Positions 52,160 through 61,587 of a stretch of DNA of 64,000 nt are shown here, one piece after another. Each line of letters begins with the position of its first letter. Position 1 is the first letter of the stretch. The stretch lies in NCBI GenBank assembly GCA_943331445.1, contig CALQLO010000003.1:1-64000 (forward strand), in the 5' to 3' direction. The position numbers and the translations under genes are program-made. This DNA comes from Akkermansia muciniphila. Its GTDB lineage: Bacteria; Verrucomicrobiota; Verrucomicrobiia; Opitutales; UBA953. Below the pieces are notes generated by a model, which was not told where the DNA came from, did no database searches, and worked only from the letters and a program-made list of their open reading frames with translations.

Positions 52160-53158
52160 CTATTTCGTCCGGCGGTAGGACGCCGCAAGCAAATCGAGGG
52201 CGGCCCAGGTTTCGTGGGCAGGCTTCAGGCCGAGGTCGCGCTGCGCGGCGGAGACATCGTACCAGTGGTCCTTCGAGAGTTCGACCGCGATGAAGCGGGT
52301 CATGGGCGGTTCGCCTTTGAGGTGGAAGAGCGTCCAGACTCCTTCGAGTAAGGCGCCGAGGGTGTAGGCCGCTCGCGGGCTGATTCGGCGGGTGATGGGT
52401 TGCTCGCCAGCACCGACGAGAAGGCGGTTAATGAAATCCCAGAGCTTCACCGGCGCACCCTGCGAGAGGAAGTAGGCTTTGCCGTTGGCGCGTCCGGCGA
52501 GCAGGGCATCGAGCGCACCGAGGTGCGCGTCCGCCGCGGTGTCGAGATGCGTGACGTCGATCCGGTTCTCGCCGTCGCCGACGATCCGGAGTTTGCCGGC
52601 ACGGGCCCGGGCGAGGACCCGAGGGAAAAGATGATTATCGCCGGGACCCCAGATGAGGTGCGGACGCAGGGCGCAGACCTTGAGTTTATCTGAAGCTGCC
52701 TTCAGCACAAATTCTTCGGCGATAGCCTTGGTCTCGGCGTAGGCACAGAGCCAGTTGTCGCCGTAGGGTAGGGATTCATCGGCACCCCGGAAAGCCTCGC
52801 CCGTGAAGACGACACTTGGGGTGCTCGTGTGAATCAAGGCGCGGACGCCGTGGGTCTTACAGGCGGCGACGACGTGACGGGTGCCGGTGATATTTATACG
52901 CAGGTAATCCTCCCAGGGGCCCCAGACGCCAGCCTTGGCCGCCACATGGAAGACGTAATCACATCCGGCCACGGCCTTGGTCACCGCCGCTTCGTCGCCC
53001 AGATCGCCTTGGTGAAACGCGACTTTCTCCGCGAGTTCGCCAGTCATCAGTGTCCGGCCCAGCACGCGTACCGCGTAGCCACGTGCCAAGCAGCGGCGGA
53101 CAATCGCTTGGCCGAGGAAGCCTGCCCCGCCGGTGATAAGGACGCGAGGCGGGTTCAT
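52160..53158 (-). CDS. oleD: OleD-like NAD(P)H-dependent 2-alkyl-3-oxoalkanoate reductase
   Basis: A 332-residue extended SDR (3beta-HSD family). The nucleotide loop is VLITGGAGFLGQAIVRRCL; the active site has Ser/Thr in IHTSTPSVVF and YAETKAIAEEFVL for the YxxxK pair. GVWGPWEDYLRINITGTRHVV and LRPHLIWGPGDNHLFPRVL are typical of OleD. OleD reduces the beta-keto acid from OleA condensation to a beta-hydroxy acid for OleC. The 4-base ATGA overlap with the OleC-like gene strongly supports this role over a generic sterol dehydrogenase. Confidence 0.84.
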   Translation of the reverse strand: MNPPRVLITGGAGFLGQAIVRRCLARGYAVRVLGRTLMTGELAEKVAFHQGDLGDEAAVTKAVAGCDYVFHVAAKAGVWGPWEDYLRINITGTRHVVAACKTHGVRALIHTSTPSVVFTGEAFRGADESLPYGDNWLCAYAETKAIAEEFVLKAASDKLKVCALRPHLIWGPGDNHLFPRVLARARAGKLRIVGDGENRIDVTHLDTAADAHLGALDALLAGRANGKAYFLSQGAPVKLWDFINRLLVGAGEQPITRRISPRAAYTLGALLEGVWTLFHLKGEPPMTRFIAVELSKDHWYDVSAAQRDLGLKPAHETWAALDLLAASYRRTK

Positions 53159-54828
53159 GATTTCAAGTTACTGAGGGGGTTGGCCCCGAGTTTCGCCGTC
53201 CACTCTTTAGCGAGCCGGAGCCGGTGAATCTTCGCATTATGGCGGACATCAACAGGCAGTGCGTGCTGGAAGACGAAGACTTTGACGGTGCTCGCCCAAG
53301 GGTTGTCTTTCGCCAATGCCTGGAGCGTTTCGATGAAGCGCTCGCGCTCGCCGCTATTCGCAGGGAAGTATCCAGCCTTAGGCTCAACCACGAGTGCAGG
53401 AACTTGGTTATTGCCTGCCCCTAGGCCGATGAGGGCGCAGCGGGCTACCTGCGGGTGCTGGCGGAAGGCGGGCTCGACGGCTTCGGTGGGTAGGCTGCCT
53501 GTGGGGGTGCGTACGCGTTCGACGCGGCGACCGAGGAAGAAGATCCGTCCATCGGCGTCGAGGCATCCGAGATCGCCCATGCGATGCCAGACTTTTTCAC
53601 CATCGGGAATTTTTGCGAGTCGGGTGGCGCCGGGCAGAGCGTCATATTCGCGGGTGACGCTGGGGCCGGTCACGATGATTTCGCCCATCTCGCCAGGGGC
53701 GCAGACTTGGGCGGCCTCCAGTGAGGCGATGGCGCCATCGGTCTCACGGATAATCCGGACTTCGACCCCCTTCACGGGCCGGCCCACGCAGGTACCTTTG
53801 CCGCGAAGCGTGGGCGCGCGCAGTTCTCCGAGGAGCTCGTCGGCTTCAATGGTGGTGGCGGGCAGGCATTCCGTCGCGCCGTAGGGCGTGTGAATCTGGC
53901 ATTGTGGGGCAACCTTGCGGAGTTTGGCGAGGAGTTCCCCGGAGACGGGTGCACCCGCGATGAGCAGTCGGCGAAGCGAGGGTAGGCTTAGTCGCTTTGC
54001 GTCGCAGTAGTCGGCGATTTTACCCCAGATAGCTGGCGAGCCGAAAGAGGTGGTAACCTTTTCTGTAATTAGCGTGGCCGCAATCGGTGCCGGATCTGCA
54101 GCCATCGGCTGCGAGGGGTCTAACATGGGTGTGACCGTGGTCACGCCGAGGGCCGGATTAAAAAGGGCGAAGAGCGGCAGCATCGTCATATCGATTTCGC
54201 CTGGTTGGATTCCGAAAGTATCGCGCACCATGCTGATCTGCGCGTCAAACATGCCGTGGGTGTAGCAGACGCCTTTGGGTGCGCCGGTGGAGCCGGAGGT
54301 GAAAAGGATGGCGGCGGGTGCGTTGGCCTGCACGTCCGCCAACGGCCGCGGCACTGTGGAGTGGCACTGGTGGAGTTGGTGCCGCCAGTGTGAGGTGCCC
54401 ACGCAAATGCGTATCCGCAGGCTACGGAAGGCAGGCAGAGGAAGGCGGCTGAGTAGTGTCGCTGGGCGGATGCCCACAATCGCCTCGGGGTGCGACCGCT
54501 GGATGCAATCCAGCAGGGATCGCCAATGCATGCCTGGGTCGATGGCGATGGGTATGGCGCCGAGTTTGAGTAAACCGAACATCCCGACGATCAGGTCGTG
54601 CCCAGGGCGGACCGCTAGCAAGACGCGCATGCCTTCGATTACACCTTCGGCGTGAAAGAGGCGGGCCGCGGCATCACTTTCTTGGTCGAGTGATCGGAAG
54701 GATTGGAGCGTGTGGACTACCTTCGCGTCCGGCCCGACCGAAAGCGGGGATTTAGTGGCAAGGCCGTCCGGCTGTTCGAGGGCGGCTTGCCGCAGATGGC
54801 GGGCGACGTTGCTTCGGGATACGCTCAT
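53155..54828 (-). CDS. oleC: OleC-like beta-lactone synthetase (long-chain olefin biosynthesis)
   Basis: A 557-residue ANL-superfamily adenylating enzyme. The P-loop is AILFTSGSTGAPKGVCYTHG, with TPYGATECLPATTIEADELL, GRPVKGVEVRIIRETDG, and the hinge MGDLGCLDADGRIFFLGRRVERVRT. The C-terminal signature VFVFQHALPVDVRHNAKIHR is characteristic of OleC in my recollection. OleC uses ATP to cyclise the beta-hydroxy acid made by OleD into a beta-lactone. oleA (thiolase) and oleB (alpha/beta hydrolase) are not in the window. Start ATG 54828 (MSVSRSNVARHL) is preferred to 54870. Confidence 0.85.
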   Translation of the reverse strand: MSVSRSNVARHLRQAALEQPDGLATKSPLSVGPDAKVVHTLQSFRSLDQESDAAARLFHAEGVIEGMRVLLAVRPGHDLIVGMFGLLKLGAIPIAIDPGMHWRSLLDCIQRSHPEAIVGIRPATLLSRLPLPAFRSLRIRICVGTSHWRHQLHQCHSTVPRPLADVQANAPAAILFTSGSTGAPKGVCYTHGMFDAQISMVRDTFGIQPGEIDMTMLPLFALFNPALGVTTVTPMLDPSQPMAADPAPIAATLITEKVTTSFGSPAIWGKIADYCDAKRLSLPSLRRLLIAGAPVSGELLAKLRKVAPQCQIHTPYGATECLPATTIEADELLGELRAPTLRGKGTCVGRPVKGVEVRIIRETDGAIASLEAAQVCAPGEMGEIIVTGPSVTREYDALPGATRLAKIPDGEKVWHRMGDLGCLDADGRIFFLGRRVERVRTPTGSLPTEAVEPAFRQHPQVARCALIGLGAGNNQVPALVVEPKAGYFPANSGERERFIETLQALAKDNPWASTVKVFVFQHALPVDVRHNAKIHRLRLAKEWTAKLGANPLSNLKS

Positions 54829-54842
54829 TTGCCTGTAAATGA

Positions 54843-54866
54843 AGAAGCCCCGATGTCGGGGCTTCT
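54843..54866 (-). terminator. Hairpin between the lipoprotein gene and oleC (weak terminator)
   Basis: Perfect 10-base stem GAAGCCCCGA (54844-54853) / TCGGGGCTTC (54856-54865) with a TG loop. On the minus strand the stem is followed by TTCATTT, a poor T-run. It lies between the lipoprotein stop (54886) and the oleC start (54828), so it probably separates the two units. Confidence 0.65.
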
Positions 54867-54885
54867 GCAAGGGCTAGTTGACGAC

Positions 54886-55149
54886 TTAGTAGTCGGTCAG
54901 GGTGACGGCACCCCAGAGGAAGGTGATACGGTCACCGGAGTCATTGCGGCGGGAGTAGAACTCATCGGTGGTGGCGCCCACGGTGACAATTTTCTTGGGG
55001 GCGTAGATGCCGGATTCGACCTTCATGATGCCGAGGAAGTTGTGGGTAGGCTCAAGGGAGACATTACGACCGTGGTTAGGGGTGTCGTAGGTGGTGCAAC
55101 CAACCAGGGCGGCGGAAGCGATTAAGGTAGCAAGGGCGAGCTGCTTCAT
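54886..55149 (-). CDS. Small lipoprotein, function unknown
   Basis: An 87-residue precursor. The signal sequence MKQLALATLIASAALVGCTT ends in a clear lipobox (LVGC), so the mature ~70-residue protein is lipid-modified, probably at the outer membrane. The mature part (HNFLGIMKVESGIYAPKKIV, then SRRNDSGDRITFLWGAVTLT) appears beta-rich and matches no family I recognise. Start ATG 55149; an upstream ATG at 55206 would bury the signal. It sits between the prepilin peptidase and oleC. Confidence 0.72.
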   Translation of the reverse strand: MKQLALATLIASAALVGCTTYDTPNHGRNVSLEPTHNFLGIMKVESGIYAPKKIVTVGATTDEFYSRRNDSGDRITFLWGAVTLTDY

Positions 55150-55206
55150 AAGTGGGGTAGACTTTGATGATTGGTAGGGGGGAGGGGGCTGACAAGCCCG
55201 AATCAT

Positions 55207-56064
55207 TCACGAAACGCCCCAGTTCCGCCAGGCCATGAGTATCTCCGGCCCGCGGAAGAACCAAAGGGCTCCCGCGATGGCCATACTGGGCACGAACGGC
55301 ACTACCCCTTGGTATGCCTCGCCCTTTATTTTCGATAAAACCAAGGAAGGTAGGGCCGTGATTACGCCGATGATAGAGCCGCCAAAAAGGCAGAAAAGTG
55401 CCCCTTGCCAGCCGCAATAGGCCCCGACGCCCGCACAGAGGATGATGTCGGCCTCACCCATGGCTTCTTGCCCGGCGATGATCGAGCCGACCGTGCGGAT
55501 CCACCAGACTAAGGCGGTGCCGACGGCGATACCGATGAGGCTGTCGATCAAGGCGTAGGCGCGATTGACGGCCGGTTCGGCGTGCGCCGTCTGGCCGAAG
55601 AGTGAGGGCACCAACATGGCGATGATGATGCCGGTGCCAACCAAGGTGAAGTTGGGTGCGTCCGGTACGGTCATGTCGTCGAGGTCACATCCGGCGAGCA
55701 GGATGAGGAGCGAGAGGAAGACCCAGGCGACGGCTACTTTGGGTCCGGCGAGCATGGTCCACGCGGCGATGAAAAGTAGGGCCGTAATCAGTTCTACGAG
55801 CGGGTAGCGCACGGAAATCTTTGCTCCACAACAGCGAGCTTTTCCGCCGAGGCTGAGCCAGCCGATGAGCGGGAGGTTAAGCCAGAAAGGTATCGGCTGC
55901 CCGCAGGCGCAGTGGGAGCCAGGCGTGATGACGGATTCCCCTTTGGGCATCCGGTGAATGCAGACGTTAAGGAAACTGCCGACACAGGAGCCGAGGACGC
56001 CGACCGTGAGGGTTGCGAGTCCCGAGTGGAGGGCGGCGAATCGCTGAAGGTCGGCGAGGGTCAT
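55207..56064 (-). CDS. Prepilin leader peptidase / A24 aspartic protease
   Basis: A 285-residue membrane protein with about eight helices. The N-terminal methyltransferase-like cytoplasmic loop has GSCVGSFLNVCIHRMPKGES (family opening) and two cysteine pairs (SHCACGQPIPFW, ARCCGAKISVRYPLVE) that are reduced from the usual CPxC/CxxC set. The catalytic aspartates are in LAGCDLDDMTVPD and MGEADIILCAGVGAYCGW, the second departing from the standard GxGD by GEAD. It cleaves type IV pilin/type II pseudopilin leaders. Start ATG 56064 overlaps neither the aroE stop (56067) nor its neighbour. No pilin genes are in the window. Confidence 0.87.
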   Translation of the reverse strand: MTLADLQRFAALHSGLATLTVGVLGSCVGSFLNVCIHRMPKGESVITPGSHCACGQPIPFWLNLPLIGWLSLGGKARCCGAKISVRYPLVELITALLFIAAWTMLAGPKVAVAWVFLSLLILLAGCDLDDMTVPDAPNFTLVGTGIIIAMLVPSLFGQTAHAEPAVNRAYALIDSLIGIAVGTALVWWIRTVGSIIAGQEAMGEADIILCAGVGAYCGWQGALFCLFGGSIIGVITALPSLVLSKIKGEAYQGVVPFVPSMAIAGALWFFRGPEILMAWRNWGVS

Positions 56065-56066
56065 AT

Positions 56067-56957
56067 TCAGGCAGCTTTTTCTCCGAGGGCGTGACGCATC
56101 GGGGAGGCAGGGGGAAGAATGCCTGTCCAAAGTTGGAAGGCGAGCGCTCCTTGCCAGCGGAGCATCGCGCGACCGTCGGCGTGGCTTACGCCAAGGGCCT
56201 GAGCATCCAGCAGCAATCGAGAGGTCGTCTGGCCGTACGTGGTGTCGAAGACAAATTGGCCAGGCTTAAGAAGGGTAGCTGGGAAGGCCGACGGGTCCGA
56301 TGATTTCAGGCCAAGCACCGTGCAGTTAATAATCACGGCGTCGCCTGCAGGGGCGATGATTTCATCGAGGCCGGCCGCGGTTACTCGCGGATCGTCGAGA
56401 GCGAGGGCTAAGTCAGCGGCCCTTTGGCGGTCGCGATTGTAAACGCGCAGCGTGGTGCAGCCGGCATCAAGGCAGGCGGTGGCGACCGCCCGAGCGGCCC
56501 CGCCGGAACCGAGGAGGACTACTTCGCGACCTTGAACGGTGCCGCCGGAGTTTTCGCGCAGGGCGGCAAGGAAGCCCGGACCGTCGGTGGTGTGTCCGTC
56601 CCATCCGTTGGGGGTGCGGACGAGGGTGTTCACGGAGGCGGCCCGTTGGGCGGCCGGCGACAGGGAGGCGGTGAGGGTGAGTGCAGCGATTTTGTGCGGC
56701 ACGGTCAGATTCACGCCAATGAACCCAGCGGTATGGAGGAGGCGAAGCGCTTCCGGTAATTCGTCGGCGGTGATATGCAGTCGATGGTATTGCAGGCCGC
56801 TGAGGTGCGGATGCGTCGGCACCAGTGCGGCAATCGCTGCGTTGTGCATTGCGGGGCTGAGCGAATGCGCAATCGGGTCACCAAGCACGCCGAGCTGTGG
56901 CCCGTTGAAGCGAGCGGTGCGCAAGTTGGCGAGCGTCAGGGTGTCAGGCGCGCTCAT
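56067..56957 (-). CDS. aroE: Shikimate dehydrogenase
   Basis: A 296-residue AroE, which reduces 3-dehydroshikimate with NADPH. Motifs: LGVLGDPIAHSLSPAMHNAAI, GVNLTVPHKIAAL (catalytic Lys), ASVNTLVRTPNGWDGHTTDG (Asn and Asp), the NADP loop VLLGSGGAARAVATACL, and INCTVLGL / DTTYGQTTSRLLLDAQ. Start options are ATG 56957 (MSAPDTLTLAN) or ATG 56981; both overlap the upstream gene stop at 56944, the first by 14 bases. It ends 3 bases before the prepilin peptidase start. Confidence 0.94.
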   Translation of the reverse strand: MSAPDTLTLANLRTARFNGPQLGVLGDPIAHSLSPAMHNAAIAALVPTHPHLSGLQYHRLHITADELPEALRLLHTAGFIGVNLTVPHKIAALTLTASLSPAAQRAASVNTLVRTPNGWDGHTTDGPGFLAALRENSGGTVQGREVVLLGSGGAARAVATACLDAGCTTLRVYNRDRQRAADLALALDDPRVTAAGLDEIIAPAGDAVIINCTVLGLKSSDPSAFPATLLKPGQFVFDTTYGQTTSRLLLDAQALGVSHADGRAMLRWQGALAFQLWTGILPPASPMRHALGEKAA

Positions 56958-57789
56958 CGTGTTTATCGAGGGCGTGGACAAAGCCCAGGAAGAGTCGGCT
57001 GCTGCGGTCGTCGCCTTGGGCTTCGAATTGGGAGACGAGGTTGCGACAGCAGCGCGCGAGCGTCTGATGCGTGGTGACGGGTTGCAGGAATGCCTCGTCT
57101 GCCGGCAATTGGTTGTCGAGGAGGAGGAGTTGGACTTCGGCCCGCGTGCGGAAGGCGCCGCCTTCGTAGCAGTCGATGTAGAGCGGTTCGCGTCCGCGGA
57201 AGACTCCGACCATGAAGCGCCCTGGCAGGCCGACAGGTTCGGCTGGGAGGCCGAGGCGACGGGCGACGAGTAGAAAGATTAGGCAGAGCGAAATGGGAAT
57301 ACCGCGGCGACTTTGGATGACTTGGGAGAGCAGGGAGGAGGAGGGGACGGCGAAACTCTCCTGCGCGCCACGGTAACCTTCTTCGCCGAAAATCACCCGG
57401 CAGAGGAGTCGGCATTTGGCCCGCACATCTAAGGGCTCGGCCATCAGTTCACGGGTGCGCGTCGCGAGGCGATCAAGCTCGGCGGCATAGGCATCATCGC
57501 ACAAGGATGGGTTGGTCGTGCGTTCCAGAAGGAGGCACGCTTGCTCGAGGTCGCACTGGCCGTCGCGAAGGTGGGTTAAGAAGGACTGCGCGGCGGCCTC
57601 GGGTGTACGCAGGTCGACTAGCAGGACCTTGGCGTGAGTCGCCAATGACTCGTCGTGCGTTAGCGTTTCTAGCCAGAGCACTCCTTTGAGACCCGCTGCT
57701 TTGAGTTTAGTGAGCACGGCCTGACGGACGACCGGAGAGGGGTCGTCAAGAAGGCGCTCCAAGGTCGCCAGCTCCGCATCGTGCGTCAT
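56944..57789 (-). CDS. SirB1-like transglutaminase-fold protein
   Basis: A 281-residue protein of the SirB1/transglutaminase-like family. The family pattern is visible in the C-terminal half: VIFGEEGYRGAQESFAVPSS, SLLSQVIQSRRGIPISLCLIF, RRLGLPAEPVGLPGRFMVGV and LYIDCYEGGAF. The catalytic Cys/His of true transglutaminases are not obviously kept. The N-terminus begins with helical repeats (TLERLLDDPSPVVRQAVLTK) like a HEAT repeat. Function is unknown in general. First gene of the aroE / prepilin peptidase run; overlaps the aroE start. Confidence 0.82.
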   Translation of the reverse strand: MTHDAELATLERLLDDPSPVVRQAVLTKLKAAGLKGVLWLETLTHDESLATHAKVLLVDLRTPEAAAQSFLTHLRDGQCDLEQACLLLERTTNPSLCDDAYAAELDRLATRTRELMAEPLDVRAKCRLLCRVIFGEEGYRGAQESFAVPSSSLLSQVIQSRRGIPISLCLIFLLVARRLGLPAEPVGLPGRFMVGVFRGREPLYIDCYEGGAFRTRAEVQLLLLDNQLPADEAFLQPVTTHQTLARCCRNLVSQFEAQGDDRSSRLFLGFVHALDKHDERA

Positions 57790-58014
57790 GCGGTATTTTT
57801 ACCCGCAACGCTCTTCGCTGGGCAACAAGGGACTGGTGATTCGCTGGTCTTTTATGGATTGACGACTCATCAAACGAGGAAGCGACAGGGCGTCCCGCCC
57901 GCGACGAGATGTCGCGACGTTGTCTCGGCTTAAGCGCTGGCTAATGCCAATTACGGGTCGATTAGACCTTCTAGTCACCCGCCGGCTTGGAACGCTTTCT
58001 GCAGTTAGTGCGGT

Positions 58015-60612
58015 ATGACAACTCCCTACGGTAACCTTACCGAGAAGACTTCCGAAGCCCTGCAGCAGGCGCAGGGAATCGCCATGCAACGTCGGCACCC
58101 GGCGCTAGAGTCCGCGCATATTCTCCAAGCCCTGCTTGAGCAGGAGGGCGGGGTGGTTGGCTCTCTCCTTCGGCGAGCAGGCAAGGATGAGCCGGCGTTC
58201 GCCTCAGCCGTGGCTGGTCAGCTCGCCCGCCTGCCCAAACTCGCCCAATCCGCCGGCCAGCCTTCGCTTTCCGGGGAGACGCACGAACTCCTGCTGAAGG
58301 CCAAAGATGAGGCCGCGGGCATGAAAGATGATTTTGTTTCGGCCGAGCACGTCCTGCTCGCGCTCAGCGAGACTCCTTCGCTGCGGTCAATCTTTACCGC
58401 CGTCGGGTTCGAGCGGAAGGCAATTCTCGCCGCCTTGCAGGCTGTGCGTGGTGCGCAGCGCGTGACGACGGCCAATCCTGAAGCCACCTATGAGGCCCTC
58501 GCCAAATACGGGCAGGATCTCACGGCCTTGGCGCGAACCGGCAAGATGGATCCTGTCATCGGCCGCGACGAAGAGATTCGTCGCGTCATCCGGATTCTTT
58601 CCCGGCGCACCAAGAATAACCCTGTGCTGATTGGCGAACCTGGCGTCGGTAAGACTGCCGTGGTCGAAGGCCTCGCTCAGCGGATTGTGAACGGCGACGT
58701 GCCAGAGAGCCTGCGGGATAAGGTGCTCTTTTCCTTAGATATGGGTGCGCTCATCGCTGGAGCCAAGTACCGCGGTGAATTTGAGGAACGTCTCAAGGCG
58801 GTCTTGAATGAAGTGAAGTCCGCCGAAGGAGGCATCCTTCTCTTCATTGACGAGATGCACACGCTCGTCGGTGCCGGCAAGGCCGATGGCGCGATGGATG
58901 CGGCGAATCTGCTCAAGCCGATGCTCGCTCGTGGCGAACTCCATTGCATCGGGGCCACCACGCTCAAGGAATTTCGTGAACACGTGGAGAAGGATCCCGC
59001 CCTCGAGCGCCGCTTTCAGCAAGTCTTGGTGGATCCGCCCAGTGTGCCGGACACGGTTTCTATTCTTCGCGGGCTCAAGGAGCGCTTCGAGGTACACCAC
59101 GGCGTGCGCATCGAGGATGCCGCGCTGGTCGAGGCCGCCACGCTCTCCGACCGTTATATTACGGCCCGCTTCCTGCCAGATAAGGCGATCGACCTCATCG
59201 ACGAGGCGTGTGCGCAGATCCGCACGGAGATTGATAGCGTACCTTCTGAACTCGACGCTTTGAATCGCCGCGTATTGCAGCTTGAGGTTGAGGAATCCGC
59301 GCTCAAAAATGAGAAAGACGAAGCTTCCAAGGTTCGCCTCGGCGGACTGCGGAAAGAACTCGGTGCGGCCCGTGAGGAGCAGACGGCATTTCGCGCACGC
59401 TGGGTTGCGGACAAGGAAGCCGTGACCAAGGTGCGATCTTCACGCGAGAAGCTGGAGAACGCCAAGGCCGACATGGCTAAGGCCGAGCGCGCGGGTAAAC
59501 TGGAGGAAGTCGCCAAACTTCGCTACGGTACCATTCCCGAACTCGAGAAGGAGGTCGCCAAACTGGAAGGCACGGCTAAGTCCGCCACGGGCCTCTTCCG
59601 CGAGACGGTCACGCCGGAAGAAATCGCCGAAGTCGTTGCCCGCTGGACTGGGGTGCCGGTCAGTAAACTACTCGAGGGCGAGCGGCAGAAAATTCTGCGA
59701 CTGGCGGATAATCTCAAGGCCCGCGTGGTGGGTCAGGAGGAGGCCGTGCGGGTGGTGGCTGAGGCCGTCCAGCGCTCGCGGGCCGGTGTTCAAGACCCTC
59801 GCCGTCCAGTTGGATCTTTTCTCTTTCTGGGGCCGACGGGTGTCGGCAAGACTGAGCTCGCCAAGGCCCTGGCGACCGAACTTTTCGACAGCGAGAAGTC
59901 GATGATCCGCATCGATATGTCGGAATACATGGAGAAGCATGCCGTCTCGCGCCTCGTTGGTGCGCCTCCTGGCTACGTCGGTCACGAGGAAGGCGGCCAG
60001 CTCACTGAAGCACTCCGCCGCCATCCCTACGCCGTGGTACTCCTCGATGAGGTTGAGAAGGCTCACCCCGAGGTCTTCAATATCCTGTTGCAAGTACTGG
60101 ACGACGGCCGCTTGACCGACTCCCAGGGGCGCACGGTGGATTGCCGCCAGGCGATCTTCATCATGACATCGAACATCGGCAGCCGACATATCGCCGAGCA
60201 TGCCGGTTTCGGGCTGACGGATAGTGTCCGTGAGTCGGTCATGGCCGACCTCCGTGCCCATTTCCGGCCCGAGTTCCTCAATCGGATCGACGACATCGCT
60301 CTCTTTCAGCCGCTCGGTCATGAACAGGTCGCTGCAATCGCCGGCATTATGCTGCGCGGTCTCAACGAGCGGCTCGCGGTCAAGCGGATCCGGCTCGACT
60401 TCGATAAGACGGCCTTGGCGCTTATTGCCGAGCGCGGTTTCGACCCCGTCTACGGAGCACGCCCCCTGCGCCGTTACTTGCAGCGTGAAGTCGAGACCTC
60501 GCTCGCCAAGGCCATGCTGGCAGGGGAAATCCCTGAGGGTAGCCTCGTTCGTGTCAAACGGGCCAAGGACATCTTGGCCTTCGACGTCCAGGCGGGTGGG
60601 TTTTCGGATTGA
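58015..60612 (+). CDS. clpB: ATP-dependent disaggregase ClpB
   Basis: An 865-residue Hsp100 disaggregase. The Clp_N double domain ([33 protein letters not shown]) is followed by AAA+ domain 1 with Walker [18 protein letters not shown], Walker [18 protein letters not shown], then the coiled-coil middle domain (about 400-520, rich in Lys/Glu), then domain 2 with [35 protein letters not shown] and [17 protein letters not shown]. It has no ClpP-binding loop. It works with DnaK/DnaJ to resolubilise aggregates. I looked for CIRCE and heat-shock promoters in the 225 bp upstream and saw none I trust. Confidence 0.97.
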   Translation: MTTPYGNLTEKTSEALQQAQGIAMQRRHPALESAHILQALLEQEGGVVGSLLRRAGKDEPAFASAVAGQLARLPKLAQSAGQPSLSGETHELLLKAKDEAAGMKDDFVSAEHVLLALSETPSLRSIFTAVGFERKAILAALQAVRGAQRVTTANPEATYEALAKYGQDLTALARTGKMDPVIGRDEEIRRVIRILSRRTKNNPVLIGEPGVGKTAVVEGLAQRIVNGDVPESLRDKVLFSLDMGALIAGAKYRGEFEERLKAVLNEVKSAEGGILLFIDEMHTLVGAGKADGAMDAANLLKPMLARGELHCIGATTLKEFREHVEKDPALERRFQQVLVDPPSVPDTVSILRGLKERFEVHHGVRIEDAALVEAATLSDRYITARFLPDKAIDLIDEACAQIRTEIDSVPSELDALNRRVLQLEVEESALKNEKDEASKVRLGGLRKELGAAREEQTAFRARWVADKEAVTKVRSSREKLENAKADMAKAERAGKLEEVAKLRYGTIPELEKEVAKLEGTAKSATGLFRETVTPEEIAEVVARWTGVPVSKLLEGERQKILRLADNLKARVVGQEEAVRVVAEAVQRSRAGVQDPRRPVGSFLFLGPTGVGKTELAKALATELFDSEKSMIRIDMSEYMEKHAVSRLVGAPPGYVGHEEGGQLTEALRRHPYAVVLLDEVEKAHPEVFNILLQVLDDGRLTDSQGRTVDCRQAIFIMTSNIGSRHIAEHAGFGLTDSVRESVMADLRAHFRPEFLNRIDDIALFQPLGHEQVAAIAGIMLRGLNERLAVKRIRLDFDKTALALIAERGFDPVYGARPLRRYLQREVETSLAKAMLAGEIPEGSLVRVKRAKDILAFDVQAGGFSD

Positions 60613-60642
60613 AGACGGACGGTGCCCGTGGAGTCTGTCGGT

Positions 60643-61587
60643 ATGACTGCACCGCGCATCCGCTGCGGGGTGGCCGGCACGGGTTCGCTCGGCCAGCACC
60701 ACGCCCGCATCTACTCGACGCTCCCCGGGGCGGAACTCGCTGGGATCTTTGAGCCGAACGATGCTCGGGCGGCGGAGATTTGCGCTAAGCATCAATGCCA
60801 TCGATTCGCGACACTCGAGGAGATGGCCGCTGGTTGTGATGCCGTGAGCGTCGTCGTGCCGACCAATTACCATGCGGCCGTCGCCCTCCCGCTGCTCGCC
60901 AAGGGGGTGCACCTACTCATCGAGAAGCCTATCTGTGTCACGCTAGATGAGGCGGCTCAGATTCTGGACGCCGCTGCCAAGGCGGACCGCATCGTGCAAG
61001 TCGGCCATATTGAGCACTATAATCCGGTGATGTCGTACCTCGAGAAGGCCGTCACCGATGCTCGCTACATCACAGCTGAACGGTTGGCGCCCTTTACGCC
61101 GCGCGGCACCGAGGTCGGCGTCGTGCTCGATCTGATGATCCACGACATCGGGATTGTGCTGCAACTCGCCAATTCCCCCGTCGAGCGCATCGACGCCGTT
61201 GGCGTTTCGGTGGTCACGAAGACTGAGGATATCGCCAACGCGCGCCTAGCTTTCAAGAACGGTTGCGTCGCGAATCTCAGTGCCAGCCGCGTTTCCCTGA
61301 AGAAGAACCGCGAGATTCGCGTCTTCCAGACCGGCGGCTATCTCTCCATCGATTTCATGGGCCAGAAAGGACACACCGTCCGTGTCGACCCAGCGGCTGA
61401 AGGCGGTTTCGCCAAGGAGGAGATTCCAATCGAGAAGGGCGAGCCGCTCGCCATCGAGCTCGCTTCCTTTACGGCTTGTGTGCGTGACCGCAAGAGTCCG
61501 AAGGTCAGTGGCGAACTGGGGCGCTCTGCTTTGGAAGTCGCCATTCGCATCACCGAGCAAATCCGTGCCGGCATGGCACGCAAATGA
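60643..61587 (+). CDS. Gfo/Idh/MocA oxidoreductase upstream of lpxB (GnnA-like)
   Basis: A 314-residue NAD-dependent oxidoreductase. N-terminal Rossmann motif RCGVAGTGSLGQHHARIY, catalytic Lys region HLLIEKPICVTLDEAAQIL (Lys about residue 94), VQVGHIEHYNP and the DLMIHDIGIVLQLA motif of the C-terminal domain. Its stop overlaps lpxB by 4 bases (ATGA). In several Gram-negative lineages a Gfo/Idh/MocA gene stands in the lpx operon and oxidises UDP-GlcNAc at C3 (GnnA), leading to an amide-linked lipid A sugar. That role is inferred from context. ATG 60643 is preferred to GTG 60622. Confidence 0.85.
   Translation: MTAPRIRCGVAGTGSLGQHHARIYSTLPGAELAGIFEPNDARAAEICAKHQCHRFATLEEMAAGCDAVSVVVPTNYHAAVALPLLAKGVHLLIEKPICVTLDEAAQILDAAAKADRIVQVGHIEHYNPVMSYLEKAVTDARYITAERLAPFTPRGTEVGVVLDLMIHDIGIVLQLANSPVERIDAVGVSVVTKTEDIANARLAFKNGCVANLSASRVSLKKNREIRVFQTGGYLSIDFMGQKGHTVRVDPAAEGGFAKEEIPIEKGEPLAIELASFTACVRDRKSPKVSGELGRSALEVAIRITEQIRAGMARK

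Noticed and set aside
57790-58014. CIRCE or heat-shock promoter before clpB
   Set aside because: TTAGTGC-like bases near the start are not part of a CIRCE inverted repeat; no consensus heat-shock promoter seen.
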